A stretch of DNA of 9,016 nt from Minisyncoccota bacterium (GTDB taxonomy: Bacteria > Patescibacteriota > Minisyncoccia > Minisyncoccales > Minisyncoccaceae). The translations under genes and the position numbers were made by a program. The DNA lies in contig JAQTRG010000018.1 of the NCBI GenBank assembly GCA_028711945.1, positions 1 through 9,016 of the forward strand. The letters run 5' to 3'. The notes below the pieces were generated by a model. The model ran no database searches and was not told the origin of the DNA. It worked only from the letters and a program-made list of their open reading frames with translations. This document shows positions 5,713 through 9,016 of this stretch, piece by piece; the stretch's first letter is position 1; each line of letters opens with the position of its first letter.

Positions 5713-8526
5713 TTATTTTTCAGGTGGCGTTTCGTTGCCAGTTGTTAAATAAAAAGAATCAAGAATCGCTGCGCCAGCAGTTGTAGCTTCTTTCATTACT
5801 TTCATGGTGTGAGAACCAGTTTTTAAAGCAACTCCATCGCCAACTTTATGCCAAGCAAAAACTCCAATTTTATTACCAGATGGAACTGAAGCACTAGTTT
5901 CTCCGAACGTTCCATAATTCTTTCCATCAAAGATTACAACAATCCTTCTCACTCCCCTTGCTTGAAAATTATCAACATAATCCCTAACCCAAACATTATA
6001 TTTCCCGTCTTTCGGCACGCTGAAATTATACATTAAATATTCTCCACCACGCGATAAATACCAATAACCAGTCCCGAACACTGGCGGCCTCCAGCTTTCT
6101 CCACTCTTTCCTTTTATAGAATGCCACGATTCAGTCCTTGGAAGAAGGCTTGTAGATGATTCTGTTTCTGCTTCAATCATAATTCCATTTCCTTTTCCTG
6201 CCTGAGCTTCTAAATCTTTAAGCTCAACAACCATTTTATCAATTGTTTCCTTATCTTTCTTTATGCTATCTAACAAATCGATAAGCCCTTGATCCAATTC
6301 ATCTGCTGAAGCATTGCTGCATTTAGTATTTACATCTGCTATTTTATTAAAAGTCTTTCTAGAAATATCAATTAAGTTATCGAATTTAAGCCCATTAGCA
6401 TTAATAACTTTACATCTTTCATCATTTTTACCAGAACATCCAGATTTGATGCCAATCATTTCAGCAAGTCCACTAGAAATTTGCTGTTTAGCTATTTCCA
6501 TTTGCGGTACAACCGAACGACATAATATTTTTTCGCTCATTTGCTCTGATTGCTTTGCTTTTAAATCTTTAGCTTCAGCACGCAACTCTTGCCCATCCGA
6601 CTTCAAAGAATTTAAAGCATCTGAAAGAGTTTTAAAATCTTCTTCACTAGAAGAACTAGAACACAAGCTCTTAGCTTTGCTAACATCAGAGCTAAAGGCT
6701 GAAATATCTGATTTTAAAGCAACTACTTCATCAGAAAGATTATTAACAACATTGCACTCTTCTGTTGTTTTTCCTTTGCACTTGTTTATATTATTTTGCA
6801 AAACAGTTAAATCATTTTTTTGTATTTCCGTTTGTGCAGCATCAAGCTGAGGCAATGCTTGAGCACACACTGCTGAAGCCGTATCAGCCAACAATTTAGA
6901 TTTTTCAGCCTCTAACGCCTGACCATAAACTTTTACGTCTCCAGCGTCTGATTGAATTTTATTCATTAATGCTATGAGATTCTTTCTATCTGCTGTTTCT
7001 GGATTTTGACAAATGCTAGCAGCCAAAGACATCTCTGTTTTCAAATCAGAAAACTTAGAAATTATAGTTTCGAACCTAGAAGAAAATTCATTAATCTTCA
7101 GACATTCATCTGTCACGCTATTTGCACATTTCTTTTGCAAATCATCAATCTTCTTTATTCCCGGATCCATTTGCTTATTAGCATTATCAAATTGAGCTAA
7201 AGCAATAGTACAAACTTTAGAAACAGATTGCTGCATTGCTTTTTCTCCATTTGCCTGAACAGTTTCCCACTTTGTTTTAAAATCATTAAGCGCCTGTTGA
7301 AAAGCATTTTCATCTCCAGCTTCCAAGGCAACGTCTAGTTTTGATTCCAATGCCTTTCTATCTTGCTGAAGAGCTGCCTTTAATTCGTCTGCTGATTGCA
7401 CTGTTGGATCGTTCTTTTTCGCATCGGCTATATCAGAAGCTGATTCATCTATTTTTTTTATTCCTTCTGCAATATTTTTATCCAAAATATCCAAAACTAT
7501 TTTCTTGCGCAAACTGAATGCTTCTATTTTATATTTTTCATATTGCGACTCATTGTCCTTTATATATTCATTTATTTTCCCATCAACATTCTGGAAAAGC
7601 TCCCCTATTTTTTCAAACTTTGCTTTTTCTGGACCGATTATTTCCTCAACCTTTGCCTGAACTTTACTCTGCATCTCAGCCTTTTTCTGTTCAACCTTGG
7701 ATTGGATGCCAGATTCAACCGCAGAGGTAATCTCAGCTTTAAGTGCTTCAACGTTCGGAGCAGATTTAGCACCAGCTAATCTAGCATTTATTTCAGCTTT
7801 CTTTCTTTCAACTATCTTATCAGCTTCTGCTTGTATTTCTTTTTCAATGCTTGATTTTTGCTCATCGATAAAGGGCTGAAGTTTTGTTTTTACTTTTTCA
7901 CGAAGTGCATCGCTTTTAACTTTCAATTGCTCCTGCATTTTATTCCTTAAATCATCAAATTGCGCTTGGCTGTCCTGCTGTCCCCACTTAGCAAACTCAC
8001 TAGACAATTTTTCAGCATCCGACACTGTTGATGCACTACAAATACCATCTATTTTCTTTTGTCCTTCAATTTTTATAGCATCAACATTGGGAATGGTTAT
8101 ATCTAATTCAAAATCTGCTTTTACTTGTTCTGTTGGCTCAATCACATATTTAGTTACCGCATCCATCGCAGAAAAAAACTGCCCAGCCTTCCAATTCGTC
8201 ATGGCACAATAAATCGCAACCAAATCCTTGTCGCTTACATATTTTTTAACTTCATCGGGAATTGTTCCTGGTTGTTCAAATTCCGGTTTTGTTATAGTTG
8301 GAGCTGGAAATGATTCTGGAGGCCCTCCAAATTCTTTTTCAAATTGTTGTATTTCCTCAGCGCTCGGACCATGTCCTTGCGATTGGGCATCAATTTCTTC
8401 CTGGCTAGGCCCGCTCTGTGGTGCAGGAATTACTCCACCTTCTTCTGCAAGGACACTAAAACTAGCTATAGCCATCAAACAAATTCCAACAATCAAAACT
8501 TTTTTTAATTCTTTTGTATTTATCAT
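5713..8526 (-). CDS. Secreted coiled-coil, Cys-repeat protein with CBM6/35-like lectin domain
   Basis: This is a 937-aa exported protein. Residues 1-27 form a signal peptide (KELKK, hydrophobic core, SVLA before E28). Residues 30-95 are Pro/Gln-rich with a doubled GPS-x-EEI element (39-45 and 53-59). Residues 98-165 hold two Cys (107, 163). Residues about 175-430 are charged, heptad-like helix rich in K/E/Q/A, probably a long coiled coil. Three tandem modules of about 115 residues follow (439-553, 554-668, 669-776). Each has four Cys in the same register: 439/467/475/506, 554/583/591/622 and 669/697/705/736. Residues about 782-928 form a galactose-binding-type beta sandwich like CBM6/CBM35: IEAE, GYWYLSRGGEYLMYNFSVP, DGKYNVWVRDY, IVVIFDGK, SHTMKV and AAILDSFYLT. 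The protein ends NETPPEK, with a sequon. It likely binds glycans outside the cell, with a long helical spacer stiffened by disulfides. It lies 11 nt from the gene before and 15 nt from the gene after. Architecture is strongly supported; the biological role is inference. Confidence 0.88.
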   Translation of the reverse strand: MINTKELKKVLIVGICLMAIASFSVLAEEGGVIPAPQSGPSQEEIDAQSQGHGPSAEEIQQFEKEFGGPPESFPAPTITKPEFEQPGTIPDEVKKYVSDKDLVAIYCAMTNWKAGQFFSAMDAVTKYVIEPTEQVKADFELDITIPNVDAIKIEGQKKIDGICSASTVSDAEKLSSEFAKWGQQDSQAQFDDLRNKMQEQLKVKSDALREKVKTKLQPFIDEQKSSIEKEIQAEADKIVERKKAEINARLAGAKSAPNVEALKAEITSAVESGIQSKVEQKKAEMQSKVQAKVEEIIGPEKAKFEKIGELFQNVDGKINEYIKDNESQYEKYKIEAFSLRKKIVLDILDKNIAEGIKKIDESASDIADAKKNDPTVQSADELKAALQQDRKALESKLDVALEAGDENAFQQALNDFKTKWETVQANGEKAMQQSVSKVCTIALAQFDNANKQMDPGIKKIDDLQKKCANSVTDECLKINEFSSRFETIISKFSDLKTEMSLAASICQNPETADRKNLIALMNKIQSDAGDVKVYGQALEAEKSKLLADTASAVCAQALPQLDAAQTEIQKNDLTVLQNNINKCKGKTTEECNVVNNLSDEVVALKSDISAFSSDVSKAKSLCSSSSSEEDFKTLSDALNSLKSDGQELRAEAKDLKAKQSEQMSEKILCRSVVPQMEIAKQQISSGLAEMIGIKSGCSGKNDERCKVINANGLKFDNLIDISRKTFNKIADVNTKCSNASADELDQGLIDLLDSIKKDKETIDKMVVELKDLEAQAGKGNGIMIEAETESSTSLLPRTESWHSIKGKSGESWRPPVFGTGYWYLSRGGEYLMYNFSVPKDGKYNVWVRDYVDNFQARGVRRIVVIFDGKNYGTFGETSASVPSGNKIGVFAWHKVGDGVALKTGSHTMKVMKEATTAGAAILDSFYLTTGNETPPEK
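6196..7212 (-). repeat. Three tandem four-cysteine modules in the 937-aa protein
   Basis: These bases encode residues 439-777 of the 937-aa protein. The first cysteines of the modules are exactly 115 residues apart (439, 554, 669). The second, third and fourth cysteines repeat at 116 then 114. Each module starts (V/L)C-x-x-(A/V)-x-(A/P)Q and has a basic C-x(7)-C segment (KC...EC, KC...EC, GC...RC). They are diverged at the amino-acid level, so this is an old protein-level duplication rather than a DNA repeat. Confidence 0.8.
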
Positions 8527-8537
8527 AATTAATTTAA

Positions 8538-9016
8538 TTATTTAAACTCAACTCCCGGAAAAGAAGGGAAAGCTCCTCCTGTTCCTGGAGGCATATCTAC
8601 TATGGCTTTAATCTTTGACGGATCAGGCTTGCCCATTTCATCAAGAGTTATATCTAAAGTTATGTCTGGTCCTCCCATCCCAGGATATTTTATTTCTGGA
8701 ATTGGAATCGGCTGAGTCATCTTGCCTACGCTTATTGTAAAATTACCAACGTTACCAGACAAAGAAGAATTAATTATGTTTATATTAAAACCACCAACAC
8801 CGCCAGACATCCTAGCTTTTATCTGTTCAAAAACAACTGCATATTGATCTTCTGGAATAATCTGTCCGTCTGTAGGATTTTTCATAACAGCTAAATCTGC
8901 TTTTATATCTACCTGAATATCACCGATATTTACCGTGCCACCTTTATATGTACCAGCGGGCATATCAAATCTACCAAGCTTAACTCTATTTTCTCCAGGA
9001 TGAAGCTTTAATGTTT
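8538..9016 (-). CDS. Gly/Pro-rich secreted-type protein, C-terminal part (partial)
   Basis: The frame is open from the right edge (first whole codon at 9014) to the TAA at 8538-8540, giving 158 visible residues. The ATG at 8963 is internal, because coding continues upstream as TLKLHPGENRVKLGRFD. The segment L-x-L-x-P-G-E-N-x-V-x-L-G-x-F-x-M-P-A-G-T-Y, with strands after it, resembles the core of DUF4382-type domains (L..G....LG...LPAGxY). Those are found in archaeal and bacterial surface proteins of unknown function, so this is a weak match. The second half is rich in G, P and I/V strands (PIPIPEIKYPGMGGPD, DITLDITLDEMGKPD) and ends FPSFPGVEFK. It has no cysteine and no membrane helix in view. 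It lies 11 nt upstream of the 937-aa gene, so it is probably the earlier gene of the same operon; the N-terminus and any signal peptide are outside the window. Confidence 0.75.
   Translation of the reverse strand, partial: TLKLHPGENRVKLGRFDMPAGTYKGGTVNIGDIQVDIKADLAVMKNPTDGQIIPEDQYAVVFEQIKARMSGGVGGFNINIINSSLSGNVGNFTISVGKMTQPIPIPEIKYPGMGGPDITLDITLDEMGKPDPSKIKAIVDMPPGTGGAFPSFPGVEFK

Noticed and set aside
6314..6850. 178-aa open frame on the plus strand
   Set aside because: It lies wholly inside the 937-aa gene, is the antisense of its Cys-repeat and helical coding, and has no ribosome site or promoter of its own.

Overview
The window is AT-rich, gene-dense and almost entirely coding on the minus strand. 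It looks like a chromosomal piece of a small-genome archaeon, most likely of the DPANN group (Woesearchaeota/Pacearchaeota/Nanoarchaeota-like). The reasons are TATA-like A/T elements ahead of transcription units, a GGTGATC-type Shine-Dalgarno in the one gene that has any, short U-tract terminators, mostly SD-less starts, and large secreted or anchored proteins of types common in those genomes. This placement is inference. There is no rRNA, tRNA or universal marker here, and a low-GC bacterium cannot be formally excluded.

Layout from left to right: the 5' part of an ABC-exporter gene (minus strand, runs off the left edge); a 91-bp divergent promoter region; a small 81-aa gene of unknown function, the only plus-strand gene, which ends in a hairpin/T-tract terminator; then, converging on it, a 655-aa secreted, C-terminally anchored beta-propeller protein; a polytopic membrane protein only 4 nt upstream of the propeller gene; a 155-aa possible HEPN-like helical protein; a class I SAM-dependent methyltransferase; and a cluster of four closely spaced genes for envelope proteins (95-aa membrane protein, 179-aa single-pass protein with a Cys-rich tip, 937-aa secreted coiled-coil/Cys-repeat/carbohydrate-binding protein, and the C-terminal part of a Gly/Pro-rich protein that runs off the right edge).

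Functionally this is mainly a cell-surface region. The rightmost four genes are separated by only 11-15 nt and look like one operon. It would supply a secreted long helical protein with a CBM6/35-like lectin domain, a stalk anchored in the membrane, and a partner of unknown role. The most distinctive object is in the 937-aa protein: three tandem modules of about 115 residues, each with four cysteines in the same register (12 Cys), between a long coiled coil and the carbohydrate-binding module. The beta-propeller and its membrane-protein neighbour form a second likely surface pair. The methyltransferase and the HEPN-like gene sit between the two groups and appear to be separate units, each followed by a terminator-like element.

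No CRISPR array, insertion sequence, tRNA, rRNA or integration signature was seen. There is no gene-free stretch longer than about 105 bp.
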